Shown in pieces: positions 9,901 to 17,135 of a DNA stretch of 64,000 nt. Source of the stretch: Aquincola tertiaricarbonis (GTDB lineage Bacteria; Pseudomonadota; Gammaproteobacteria; Burkholderiales; Burkholderiaceae_C). Location: NCBI RefSeq assembly GCF_023573145.1, contig NZ_CP097636.1, forward strand, positions 992,001 through 1,056,000. Direction: 5' to 3'. Both the position numbers and the translations under genes were made by a program. The stretch's first letter is position 1; the number at the start of each line of letters is the position of its first letter. A model generated the notes under the pieces. That model saw only the letters and a program-made list of their open reading frames with translations, had not been told where the DNA came from and made no database searches.

Positions 9901-10504
9901 TCTGCAGTTCGCCGCCGTGGGCCACCTGCACGCTGCTGGTGCCGGCCAGCGCCTGGCCGGCGACGCCCAGCACGGCGCCGGCTGCGATGGTGGTGGCGCC
10001 GCTGAAGCCGTTGTCGCCGCTCATCACCGTGAAGCCGGACAGCACGGCCAGCCCGCCGTTGCCGCTGATGTCGCCGCGCAGGAACAGCTGGCTGGCAGCG
10101 CCCGGGCCGCCGCTGAGCTGCAGCGTGCTGTCCAGCACCAGCGCGTTGTCCACCGTGCCATGGCCGGCGTTCGACAACATGCGCAGGTAGGCGCCGCTGC
10201 CCTGGAAGCGCAGGGCGTTGCCGCTGAGCGCGGGTGCCGGTGCGCTGGCGCCCAGCGTCAGGCCCAGCAGCGGGAACACGCCGGCCAGGTCGTTGAACGT
10301 GGTGGGGCGGCTGGCGGCGTCCAGCAGCAGCTCGCCACCGGCCAGCGGCAGGCCACCGGTCCAGTTGGCGGCGTCGGCCCAGCTGCCGCTGGCCGCGCCG
10401 CTGAAGCTGTGCACGGCGGCGGCGCCCGGGGCGGGCAGCAGGCCGGCGAGCGCCAGCAGGGCGGGCAGCGTACGCAGCGCTGGCGGAAGGCGGCGGGTGG
10501 GCAT
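6980..10504 (-). CDS. Autotransporter-repeat PEP-CTERM sorted exported protein
   Basis: A 1174-residue exported protein. The start at 10504 (MPTRRLPP) is preferred over 10537 because AGGAG lies 7 nt before it. A signal peptide covers about residues 1-30. The body is a long run of Gly/Ser/Asn-rich beta-helix repeats with many autotransporter-associated strand motifs (for example TKTGAGTWTLN and KTGTGTLVLHG). There is no beta-barrel. Instead the C-terminus is a PEP-CTERM signal: VPEPATWALMLGG, a hydrophobic segment, then a basic tail WRRRF. Exosortase (EpsH/XrtA-type) is expected to process it, usually in biofilm or exopolysaccharide producers. No exosortase gene is in the window. Confidence 0.88.
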   Translation of the reverse strand: MPTRRLPPALRTLPALLALAGLLPAPGAAAVHSFSGAASGSWADAANWTGGLPLAGGELLLDAASRPTTFNDLAGVFPLLGLTLGASAPAPALSGNALRFQGSGAYLRMLSNAGHGTVDNALVLDSTLQLSGGPGAASQLFLRGDISGNGGLAVLSGFTVMSGDNGFSGATTIAAGAVLGVAGQALAGTSSVQVAHGGELQIVHANVATWLQNPIALGGRLSSSAGPVQTQFGPIDGGAVLGQVALTDSAEILALGGTFARPVNFSVSGGVDRAGQALTIATAGVRSTVSVNAVSGNGSLTLRPAGGAITVGAVTGNGELRATGAAGSATVAGLAGDGRVLVDFDNSFGQLTITGALSGQRDLDVRRGTLNLGSVTPLSFTGQVTLRGEGTLSLGRESYLGSASPVLQFDGGGRLVLSDGFGVTRDINTQGGNGSVTFGRGTNTVSGSISGNGGISFTGGIVTLTGDNSFAGGLGVFNDGSINAAGQPNTTTLRFTHDGNLGAAGAGITLGGGLALPDGYDLSRPLTLVGTAANLSGSGTHVISSAISGDGRLNLGGTARYVLTGTNTHTGGVALAGQSNGQAAVLVIDSDARLGAAGGVLDIGRIAANNVLVTQPGTLVAAGHLDIAATRSTTFRNMTVDTNGFDVVFNQPISGLGMTKTGAGTWTLNTANTNGSNENGAMVQQGTLRLGVDDALGPRASASVASGAQLALAGHALTVSSLSSDAGSTVDLGTGGTLTLRTGQLDGVLTGQGSVIVGREGFTAGSLTLNGANSFSGTVQVLHGSTLSLGRTQALGAAGNLLLLDNGTLAANSRLSAPLVISAATNLQIGTGGAGFAAEGQSIVIERALTGSLTLRIQGGSLPRSLSGDGGKTDVRLANRANSFTGDLQLGDPQGFGTAVLGITADGSLGAAGNRVILGKNVFDGETTRSAQGGLRAWDSLTLAATRTVLLDGEAGSTAGFIDTNGHTVVVAGSIGQLSADLGLLKTGTGTLVLHGEQAYTGLTTVGAGALGGHGAVERLAVQGAELAPGESAGLFSVRQDLSFSGGALLNLELGGLLRGSGYDALNVGGSVDLGGDTVLRLSFIDGFQAGAGQQFELIQAGGGLFGEFANVADGARLLTADGAGSFLVRYGSGQGLVISDFQVAAVPEPATWALMLGGAGLLAWRRRFSSKTC

Positions 10505-10571
10505 GGGTCGGCTCCTGGCATCGGCAGGCAAGCTCATCCGGTCTTGCCTTGGCGGCCATGTTGTCCGACCA

Positions 10572-10601
10572 GCGTCTCAGCGGCGTCTCATCCAGCGTCT
10601 C
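10572..10601 (-). promoter_or_regulatory. Three phased GAGACGC direct repeats upstream of the PEP-CTERM gene
   Basis: Read on the minus strand, GAGACGC occurs three times (10595-10601, 10583-10589, 10572-10578) at 11-12-bp spacing. That is one helical turn, 70-100 bp before the start codon. The layout fits an activator array, but no regulator is identified. A 5-bp hairpin (CCCCT/AGGGG) lies just upstream, near 10617-10633. Confidence 0.35.
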
Positions 10602-10640
10602 GTCAAAGCGCCGCAGCCCCCTAGTTTGGAGGGGCCCGGT

Positions 10641-11630
10641 TCAGTACTTGGCGAAGTTCGCGTTCACCCGGCGGTACAGATAGTCCTCCGCCGTGATCGG
10701 TTCGTACTTCTTCGCCGGGCCCTGGATCACCACGTCGCGGTTGGCCTGCGCGAAGAAGGCCAGGCTGTAGCGGGCGCCCTGGTACTCGTCGGGGCGCGGG
10801 TTCTTCACGCGGTGGAAGTTGCTCTTGAGCTGGTCGTCGCTCCAGCGCATCAGCATGTCGCCGATGTTGCAGGTGATCACGTCGTCGGCCGGCTCGATCG
10901 GCGTCCAGGCCTGCTGCTCATGCTCCTTGCCCGGCAGCACCTGCAGCCCGCCCTGGCCGGCCTGCTGGAACAGCAGCGTCAGGCAGTCGAAGTCGGTGTG
11001 CGCGCCCGCGCGCCACAGGCCCAGATGATCGCGCTGCTCGGGCGGGATCGCGAAGTAATGCAGCAGCCGCAGCGTGCTCTGGTAGGCCGGCACCGCGGGG
11101 TCGTGGGCGTGGGTGAAGAACTCGCTGCCGAAGCCCAGCTTGTCGGCAAAGCACGAGAGGATGCGCATCGCCACCTGCCAGCACTGCGCCTCGAAGGCCA
11201 GCATGGTCTGCTGGAAGTCGGGCAGCGCGGCTTCGCCGGGCCACAGGCCTTCCATGTGCGGGCGGGTGATCTGGTACGACTCCTTCTGGTCCGGCGTGCC
11301 GGTGGAAGGGCGCACCTGGGCCCGGCTTTCCCAGCCGGCGTTGAAGGCCTTCTTCAGCGGGTGGCGGGCCTTGACCTCGTCGGGCAGCGCGAAGAAGGCT
11401 TCGGTCATCGCAAAGGCGCGCTTGACCTCGGCCAGGTCGATGCCGTGGTTGGTCACCTGGAAAAAGCCGATGTCCACCGAGGCGGCCCACAGCTGCTCGG
11501 TGATCTCGGCCTTGCGGGCCTCGAAGTTGGACAGGTCGATGCGGCGGATCTCGCGCGCATGGGTTTCGGAGCCCATCGCGCCCATGCGCGATTCCTTGGC
11601 CAGTTCCTGCATCGTGGTGGTGTCGGTCAT
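10641..11630 (-). CDS. Isopenicillin N synthase-like 2OG-Fe(II) oxygenase
   Basis: A 329-residue non-heme iron dioxygenase. The N-terminal DIOX_N domain includes DIGFFQVTNHGI. The jelly-roll core has the iron ligands His and Asp of AGAHTDFDCLTLL and the distal His of SNFHRVKNP, followed by the 2-oxoglutarate-binding Arg in ARYSLAFF. It lies downstream of a nucleoside deaminase and an NMT1-type solute-binding protein on the same strand, 25 bp after the deaminase stop. Oxidation of an imported nitrogen heterocycle (pyrimidine or purine-like) is a reasonable guess. The substrate is unproven. Confidence 0.85.
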   Translation of the reverse strand: MTDTTTMQELAKESRMGAMGSETHAREIRRIDLSNFEARKAEITEQLWAASVDIGFFQVTNHGIDLAEVKRAFAMTEAFFALPDEVKARHPLKKAFNAGWESRAQVRPSTGTPDQKESYQITRPHMEGLWPGEAALPDFQQTMLAFEAQCWQVAMRILSCFADKLGFGSEFFTHAHDPAVPAYQSTLRLLHYFAIPPEQRDHLGLWRAGAHTDFDCLTLLFQQAGQGGLQVLPGKEHEQQAWTPIEPADDVITCNIGDMLMRWSDDQLKSNFHRVKNPRPDEYQGARYSLAFFAQANRDVVIQGPAKKYEPITAEDYLYRRVNANFAKY

Positions 11631-11654
11631 GGGGTGGTTCTCACATCTTCCTGG

Positions 11655-12164
11655 TCACAGCTTCCAGTAGGCGCGGTGGGGTGCCGCCGCTTCGTCCCGC
11701 AGCGCGGGGCCGATCACTTGCATGTCGTGCGGTGCGGCGGCAAACACCTCGCGGCACGACATCTCGATGTCGCCGGCCGCGGCCTGCGACGCGCGGAACG
11801 TGCGCAGGCTGACCGCATCGATGCCGAACACCACGCGGCGGATGTTCGACCAGAAGATGGCGCCGGCGCACATCACGCAGGGCTCGCCCGAGGCGTACAT
11901 CGTGGCGCCGGCCATCACCTCGCGGCCATGGGCCGGTGTGGCCAGGCGCAGCGCCTCGGTTTCCGCATGGGCGGTGCAGTCGCCGGTGACGGCGTTGTTG
12001 TTGGCGGCTTCGGCCAGCACCCGGCCGTCGGCCGCCACGATCACCGCGCCAAAGGGCCGGTTGCCGGCCTGCGCCGTCCGGGCCGACAACGCGATGGCAC
12101 GGCGCAGGTACAGCGCGTCCTGCTCGGTCAGGTCGGCGGTCTGTTCGTTCAACTCGCTGGCCAT
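11655..12164 (-). CDS. Nucleoside deaminase (cytidine/guanine deaminase family)
   Basis: A 169-residue zinc hydrolase. The catalytic motifs are HAE (THAETEALRL) and PCVMCAGAI, the zinc-binding His and two Cys plus the proton-shuttling Glu. NRPFGAVIV is the usual N-terminal substrate segment. The start at 12164 lies 4 bp past the stop of the solute-binding protein gene, so the two are probably co-translated. It belongs to the TadA/GuaD superfamily. Its context with an importer and an oxygenase points to base catabolism rather than tRNA editing. Confidence 0.85.
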   Translation of the reverse strand: MASELNEQTADLTEQDALYLRRAIALSARTAQAGNRPFGAVIVAADGRVLAEAANNNAVTGDCTAHAETEALRLATPAHGREVMAGATMYASGEPCVMCAGAIFWSNIRRVVFGIDAVSLRTFRASQAAAGDIEMSCREVFAAAPHDMQVIGPALRDEAAAPHRAYWKL

Positions 12165-12168
12165 GGCA

Positions 12169-13191
12169 TCAGGCCTTGGGCAGCCGCTCGGCCTTGGGCG
12201 GCAGGAACGACAGGTTGTACAGCGCATCGGCATTGGGCGTCTGCTTGAGCGCGAAGGTCTGGCTCACCTCGGCCACCTGCGCACGCACCAGCTCGGGCCG
12301 CACGTCGCCCAGGCCGTGGCTGCGGGCATCGGCCGTGGCCACGTAGCCGGCGGTGATCTTGAAGCGCTCGGCCTCCACCTTCTCGTCCACCATCGGCTCG
12401 CGGCGCTTGACGTACGCCATCGCGCCGGCCGGGTCGGCCAGGCATTCCAGCAGCGCGCGGTTGGTGGCCTTGAGGAAGCCGCGCACCGCCTGCGGCTTGT
12501 CGGCCATCAGCTTGGTGGCGGCCAGGATGGCGTTGCCGTACAGGTTCAGGCCCGCGTCGGCGTACGAGAGCACGCTCAGCTGCGCCGGGTCCAGCCGCTG
12601 GAACAGCGACAGCGCCGAGTCGTGGAAGTAGGTGGCGCCGTCCACGTCGCCGCGGATGATCACGTTGTCGCGCTGCGAGAAATCGGTGGTCACCCACTCG
12701 ATGGCTTCGGGCTTCATGCCGGCATGCTTGGCGGCCATGGGCCAGGCGCGGCGGGTGCTCTCCACCGCGGCGGCGGCGATGCGCTTGCCCTGCAGGCTCT
12801 TGAAGTCTTGTGTGATGCCGCGGTCCTTGCGGCCGATGATGACGAAGGGCGCGCGGTTGTAGTACTGGTAGACGGCCTGCAGCAGCGGCGCGCCGGCTTG
12901 CGAGGCATTGAACTCGATCAGCGCGCTGATGTCACCGAAGCCCATGTCGTAGGCGCCGCTGGCCACGCGGGTGATGGCGGCCACCGAGCCGCTGCCCACG
13001 TCGAAGCTGGGCTCCAGGCCTTCAGCCTCGTAGTAGCCCTTGTACAAGGCCACGAAGAAGGGCGCCACCTGGCCGCTGATGCGGAAATCCAGCGTGAACT
13101 TGAGCTTGGTGAGCGGTTGGGCCCGCAGCAGCGGCGCGGCCAGGCCGGCGGCGCTGGCGGTGCCAAGTTGCAGGAAGTGGCGGCGTTGCAT
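12169..13191 (-). CDS. NMT1/THI5-type ABC transporter substrate-binding protein
   Basis: A 340-residue periplasmic binding protein. The N-terminus MQRRHFLQLGTASAAG has an RR pair and a hydrophobic core, resembling a Tat-type signal. The mature protein has the NMT1 pattern: LKFTLDFRISGQVAPFFVALYKGYY, then GSGSVAAITRVASGAYDMGFGD. The family binds pyrimidine precursors, sulfonates and other heterocycles. No ABC permease or ATPase is adjacent, so it must share a transporter or its partners lie elsewhere. Downstream genes encode a deaminase and an oxygenase. Confidence 0.85.
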   Translation of the reverse strand: MQRRHFLQLGTASAAGLAAPLLRAQPLTKLKFTLDFRISGQVAPFFVALYKGYYEAEGLEPSFDVGSGSVAAITRVASGAYDMGFGDISALIEFNASQAGAPLLQAVYQYYNRAPFVIIGRKDRGITQDFKSLQGKRIAAAAVESTRRAWPMAAKHAGMKPEAIEWVTTDFSQRDNVIIRGDVDGATYFHDSALSLFQRLDPAQLSVLSYADAGLNLYGNAILAATKLMADKPQAVRGFLKATNRALLECLADPAGAMAYVKRREPMVDEKVEAERFKITAGYVATADARSHGLGDVRPELVRAQVAEVSQTFALKQTPNADALYNLSFLPPKAERLPKA

Positions 13192-13269
13192 GGCGTGCTC
13201 CTGATGACCGATGCGGCCAGTCTAGGAAGTGCACCGTCATGGCGGCAGGCCATGCCGGGCCATACCCGG

Positions 13270-13287
13270 CATAACAGATCTGTTATG
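13270..13287. promoter_or_regulatory. 18-bp perfect palindrome upstream of the binding-protein operon
   Basis: CATAACAGATCTGTTATG is a perfect palindrome about 80 bp upstream of the binding-protein start, overlapping the stop codon of the lysR gene. AT-rich dyads in this position are typical LysR-type regulator sites. Control by the adjacent LysR protein is inferred. Confidence 0.5.
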
Positions 13288-14203
13288 GCAAGGCTTCGGC
13301 CACCGCCGTCACCTGCTGGCGCAGCCAGCGGCTGGCGGCGCTGGTGTGGTTGCGCTCATGCCAGAGTTGGTAAAAGCGCATCGGCGGTATCTCGCTGGGC
13401 GCGCGCACCACGGCGATGGGCGCCGTGGCGGCGTAGTGATCGGCGAAGCGGCGCGCGGTGGTGAACACCAGGTCGGTGGCCAGCAGCACCTGCGGCACCA
13501 GGTTGAATTCAGGCACGGTGGCGGCAATCTGCCGTTGGTAGCCGGTCTTGGCCAGCTCGCCGTCGATGGGTCCGGTGCGCGGCGTGCTGCTGGCCGCCGG
13601 CGCCAGGTGGCGCATGCGCAGGTAGCGCGCCAGCGGCAGCCGCCGCTCCTGCTCGAAGGGGTGGCCGCGCCGCATCATGCACACCACCTCGTCGGTGTAC
13701 AGCATGCCGGTGCGCAGGTCTTCGCGCGGGCGCGGGTCGTTGCTGATCACCAGGTCCACGCCGCCTTCGTCCAGCGCCTGCGCCACGTCGAAGGCGGGGT
13801 TGGATGGCCGGATGTGCGCGCCGATGCGGCTGCCCGCGCCGGTGAGCCGCGCGATCACCTGCGGCAGGAAGGTGGGCGGCAGGCAGTCGGCGCAGACGAT
13901 GTTGAAGGCCTTGTCGGCCGCCGCCGGGTCGAAGGTGGAGATGCCTTCCAGCCGTGCCACCTGGCCCAGGATCTCGCGCAGCGGCGCCTTGAGCGTGGCC
14001 GCCCGCTCGGTGAGCACCATGCGGCCACCGCTGCGCACCAGCAGCGGATCGCCCAGCACTTCGCGCAGGCGTTGCAGCTTGCGGCTGACCGCCGGCTGCG
14101 CCTGGCCGGCGCTGTCGGCCACCCGGGTGATGCTGCATTCCTGCAGCAGCAGCGACAGCAGGCGCAGGTCGTTCAGGTTGAGCGAGAGCAGGGCTTCTTG
14201 CAT
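13283..14203 (-). CDS. LysR-family transcriptional regulator
   Basis: About 306 residues. The N-terminal winged helix includes QECSITRVADSAGQAQPAVSRKLQRLRE, the usual LysR helix-turn-helix. The C-terminal half is a periplasmic-binding-like inducer domain. The start at 14203 (MQEALLSLNL) is preferred; an ATG at 14218 is in frame and would come within 4 bp of the tRNA on the other strand. It heads a same-strand cluster (binding protein, deaminase, oxygenase) and is the natural candidate for its control through the palindrome at 13270-13287. It faces away from the tRNA-Gly gene, whose promoter must lie within this coding region. Confidence 0.88.
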   Translation of the reverse strand: MQEALLSLNLNDLRLLSLLLQECSITRVADSAGQAQPAVSRKLQRLREVLGDPLLVRSGGRMVLTERAATLKAPLREILGQVARLEGISTFDPAAADKAFNIVCADCLPPTFLPQVIARLTGAGSRIGAHIRPSNPAFDVAQALDEGGVDLVISNDPRPREDLRTGMLYTDEVVCMMRRGHPFEQERRLPLARYLRMRHLAPAASSTPRTGPIDGELAKTGYQRQIAATVPEFNLVPQVLLATDLVFTTARRFADHYAATAPIAVVRAPSEIPPMRFYQLWHERNHTSAASRWLRQQVTAVAEALP

Positions 14204-14222
14204 GTAAACTGCGGCCATCCAA

Positions 14223-14261
14223 GCGGGTGTAGTTCAATGGTAGAACGGCAGCTTCCCAAGC
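14223..14261 (+). tRNA. tRNA-Gly(CCC), 5' exon (nt 1-39), split by a group II intron
   Basis: The 39 nt form the acceptor 5' strand GCGGGTG, the D-arm (GTTC/GAAC), the anticodon 5' stem GCAGC, the loop TTCCCAA (anticodon CCC) and the first two bases of the 3' stem. The sequence then changes abruptly to GTGCGACC, a group II intron 5' end. The matching 3' exon is at 17136-17170: its acceptor strand CACCCGC pairs fully with GCGGGTG, and the exons sum to 74 nt, the normal length. The joined anticodon stem has one mismatch (C28-U42). The promoter must lie inside the divergent lysR gene. Confidence 0.88.
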
Positions 14262-15075
14262 GTGCGACCTGAGTGTCGTTCGGTAGCTGAGCCGGTCGCT
14301 ACGTAAAGCGACTTAATCAGCCCTTCAATCGCCCGGTCTTCGGACCGGCCCAACGGGTCTTCGGACCCCGCATCTCTGACCCTCGGGTCAGGCGGCTCCG
14401 TGAAAGCGGAGACGGAAGAGAAAGCCGACGGCGTAAGCCGTGTGGTGAGTTGTCGCACAGGCGCAAGCCTGGATGCGACCGGGCGTTCAGCCGCCCGTAG
14501 CCTAGGTGCAGTGCGAGGTTGGCAACGACCTCGTGCCGAGCGCACCGACAACGTAGCCGCCCCCGAGGGGTGCGCGGCAGCCGTGAGGCGGGCCGCGTGA
14601 TTCTGGAAGTCGAGATCCGGATGAGGCGCAAGGCTGGGCCAAAGGGCCAACATCTGTGAATCGCTGATAAATGCCGTCAAGCTTGAACGAGCCAAATCGA
14701 CTGACAGGCTCGAACCAAAAGGTGTGTGACCGGCTGCCTCCCTGCTTGGTGGGGGCACGCTGACATGACGGTCACCGGCAGAAAGGCGAGGCCCTCCTGG
14801 CCCGTGCTCACCGCACGGAACAGGGTAAGCCCATAGCGGTGTCGCGCCGCAAGGTGCGACAAGCGGCGGTGTAAACTGCCGTGCATCTGTTGTGGGTAGA
14901 GGATCGCGGAAAAAGCGAAGGCCGGGCTGTAATGGTCCGGATAGGGGATGCAACGATTGCCCCGGCCCGAAAGGGCGCTGACTTCCGCTTGGTGGTCTGT
15001 CGCGAGACAGGTCTGAGTCCTACCGCCCGAGGGGTTGTCTGCCCTTCGGGGCAGACGTCCATCCTTCGGGACCGG

Positions 15076-15149
15076 GCGGGCGTAGCTCAATGGTAGAGCT
15101 GAGGCTTCCCAAGCCTATGACGAGGGTTCGATTCCCTTCGCCCGCTCCA
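15076..15149 (+). tRNA. tRNA-Gly(CCC), complete copy carried inside the intron
   Basis: A full 74-nt cloverleaf: acceptor GCGGGCG/CGCCCGC, D-stem GCTC/GAGC, anticodon loop TTCCCAA (CCC), T-arm GAGGG-TTCGATT-CCCTT, and an encoded CCA. The anticodon stem GAGGC/GCCTA has a terminal G27-A43 mismatch. It has the same specificity as the interrupted host gene but differs from it at several positions, including compensated changes in the acceptor and D-stems. It lies between the ribozyme core and the RT gene, whose Shine-Dalgarno begins 7 nt after the CCA. It could replace the function of the split tRNA. Confidence 0.92.
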
Positions 15150-15166
15150 TTTCAACGGAGGTTGAT

Positions 15167-16795
15167 ATGGACGCAAGCGATTGTGATGTCGCCTCCACCA
15201 ACTGGTCGCACTGGCACGGAATTCCGTGGCAGGACGCACATCAGGTGGTCGGCAGGCTGCAGGCACGCATCGCGAACGCAGCAAAGGCAGGCGACTGGCG
15301 CAAAGCCAGGCAACTGCAGAAGCTCCTGACCCGCTCCATCAGCGCGAAAGCGCTGGCGGTCAAACGGGTCACCGAGAACCAGGGTCGCAAGACCCCGGGC
15401 ATCGACCGGCAGACTTGGAGTACTCCGGACGAGAAGTGGCAGGCCGTGCAGTCCTTGCAACACAAGGGCTACCAACCACGGCCGATGAGACGGGTCTACA
15501 TCCCGAAAGCGAACGGTGATCGGCGCCCCCTGGGCATCCCCACCATGCGTGACCGGGCCATGCAGGCGCTGCACTTACTGGCGCTTGACCCCACCGCCGA
15601 GACAACCGGCGACATCCACTCCTACGGTTTCCGCCGTGGGCGCTCGACGGCAGACGCGATCGAACAAGTGCGAAACGCGCTTGGACGAAAGCACTCGCCG
15701 CAATGGGTGCTGGAGGCGGACATCAAGGGTTGTTTCGACAACATCAGTCACGACTGGCTGCTCGCCCATGTCCCCATGGACAAAAGCGTGTTGCGCAAGT
15801 GGCTGAAAGCCGGGTATTTCGAGGGGAACAACCTCTTCCCGACAGAGAGCGGGACACCGCAGGGCGGGATCATCTCGCCCGTGCTCGCGAATCTGGCATT
15901 GGACGGCCTGCAAGACGTGCTGGCGGGGATCTTCCGCACGGTGCGTGAAGCACGGTCGGCCAAGCTCAACTTCGTTCGCTACGCCGACGACTTCATCATC
16001 ACGGGCAGTTCACGCGAACTGCTGGAGGACCGGGTCAAACCGCTGGTGCAGGACTTCCTGCGCGAGCGTGGCCTGGAGCTTTCGGAGAAGAAGACGCTGG
16101 TCACGCACGTGACCGATGGCTTCGACTTCCTGGGGTGGACGGTCCGCTGGCAAGGCGGCATGCTGTTGACGAAGCCGGCCGAGAAAAACGTCAAGAACTT
16201 CTTGGCAAAGGTCCGCGGGACATTGCGGGACATGCGCACGAGCCGGCAGGCCGACGTGATCGACAAGCTCAACCCGGTGATACGGGGCTGGGCGGGGTAT
16301 CACCGAAGCCAGATGGCGACGCGCACGTTTGCGAAAGCCGACCATGCGATCTGGCAGGCGCTGTGGCGCTGGGCCCGCCGCCGGCATCCGAACAAGGGTG
16401 AACGGTGGATCAAGGCCCGGTACTTCCGGTGCATCCAGGGTCGCGACTGGCGATTCGCGGAGAAGGACAAGGCGCTGCTGACCTTGGCGAGCTTCCACAA
16501 GAAGCCGCACGTCAAGGTGGATGGCAACCGGAATCCCTACAGCCCCGACGACGAGGACTACTTCGACGCGCGCCTGGCGCGCAAGATGGAGTCGGACTTG
16601 AAGGGGCGCCGGAAACTGGCATGGTTGTGGTACTGGCAGAACGGGCTCTGTCCGAAGTGCGCCCAGAAGATCACGAAGGAGACGGGGTGGCACATCCACC
16701 ACGTCGTCAAGCGGTCGGCTGGCGGGTCGGATCAGACGAGCAACCTCGAGTTGCTGCACCCGAACTGCCACAGGCAACACCATGTCAACGAGTGA
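15167..16795 (+). CDS. ltrA: Group II intron-encoded protein: reverse transcriptase, maturase, HNH endonuclease
   Basis: A 542-residue intron protein that promotes splicing and retrohoming. RT motifs include YIPKANGDRRPLGIPT, GTPQGGIISP and the catalytic YADD at residues 272-275. The maturase X domain follows (VIDKLNPVIRGWAGYHR). The C-terminus is an HNH nuclease with CPKC at 495-498, HIHH at 509-512 and HPNCH near 531. All catalytic residues are intact, so it looks active. GGAGG lies 5 nt upstream of the ATG at 15167. The start lies 17 nt after the intron's tRNA, so tRNA 3' processing would separate the two in a joint transcript. Confidence 0.95.
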   Translation: MDASDCDVASTNWSHWHGIPWQDAHQVVGRLQARIANAAKAGDWRKARQLQKLLTRSISAKALAVKRVTENQGRKTPGIDRQTWSTPDEKWQAVQSLQHKGYQPRPMRRVYIPKANGDRRPLGIPTMRDRAMQALHLLALDPTAETTGDIHSYGFRRGRSTADAIEQVRNALGRKHSPQWVLEADIKGCFDNISHDWLLAHVPMDKSVLRKWLKAGYFEGNNLFPTESGTPQGGIISPVLANLALDGLQDVLAGIFRTVREARSAKLNFVRYADDFIITGSSRELLEDRVKPLVQDFLRERGLELSEKKTLVTHVTDGFDFLGWTVRWQGGMLLTKPAEKNVKNFLAKVRGTLRDMRTSRQADVIDKLNPVIRGWAGYHRSQMATRTFAKADHAIWQALWRWARRRHPNKGERWIKARYFRCIQGRDWRFAEKDKALLTLASFHKKPHVKVDGNRNPYSPDDEDYFDARLARKMESDLKGRRKLAWLWYWQNGLCPKCAQKITKETGWHIHHVVKRSAGGSDQTSNLELLHPNCHRQHHVNE

Positions 16796-16818
16796 GCTTC
16801 ACAAACACGAGGAGAACG

Positions 16819-17010
16819 ATGACCAGTGAAGAAGAAGCCCAGGCGGACCGGCGTGACCTGCAACCCGTCGTCATCGACGGCGAGCGGGAAGCGCTGGAAC
16901 GGCGGCTGATGTGGGCAATCCTGTTCGATCATCCGGACAAGGAAAGGCTCGCACGGCAACTGACGCCAGCGGCCAACTCGACGTTGGCTCTGAAGGATCC
17001 GAGTGAGTAA
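16819..17010 (+). CDS. Small ORF in intron domain IV, after the RT gene
   Basis: A 63-residue acidic, helical protein with no recognised domain. It starts with MTSEEEAQADRRDL and later has EREALERRLMWAILFDHPDKERLARQL. A near-ideal GAGGAG lies 4 nt upstream of the ATG, and the gene follows the RT stop by 23 bp, still upstream of domain V. Most intron domain IV regions carry only the RT gene, so this is unusual. Its predicted helices could mediate protein binding, but I do not assign a function. Confidence 0.55.
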   Translation: MTSEEEAQADRRDLQPVVIDGEREALERRLMWAILFDHPDKERLARQLTPAANSTLALKDPSE

Positions 17011-17135
17011 ACTTTGCGGCGGCCGTCGTACCCGGAGTGGGTGGACGGTTCAGGCTGCTTGAGCCGGATGCGGGGAAACCTGCACGTCCGGTTCTTAGGG
17101 GGGAGGGATACCGCGAGGTATCCTTCCTACCCGAC

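Larger units (their letters stand above)
14262..17135 (+). mobile_element. Group II intron inserted in the anticodon arm of tRNA-Gly(CCC)
   Basis: The 2874-nt element starts GTGCGAC and ends CCGAC (consensus GUGYG...AY). Domain V is a canonical 34-nt hairpin at 17061-17094, starting GAGCCGG and closing with CCGGTTC. In domain VI the candidate branch-point is A17129, 7 nt from the 3' end. A likely EBS1 (GCTTGG, 14744-14749, in a loop closed by a C/G-rich stem) is complementary to IBS1 CCAAGC at 14256-14261. GCTGCC at 14733-14738 complements GGCAGC at 14247-14252 (candidate EBS2/IBS2). Domain IV holds a complete tRNA-Gly gene, the RT/maturase/HNH gene and a small ORF. Domains I-III (14262 to about 15070) are non-coding ribozyme. 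Confidence 0.9.

Noticed and set aside
14223..15149. Two tandem tRNA-Gly genes, the first simply truncated
   Set aside because: The missing 3' half, with the complementary acceptor strand and exact remaining length, is found at 17136-17170 right after a group II domain V/VI.
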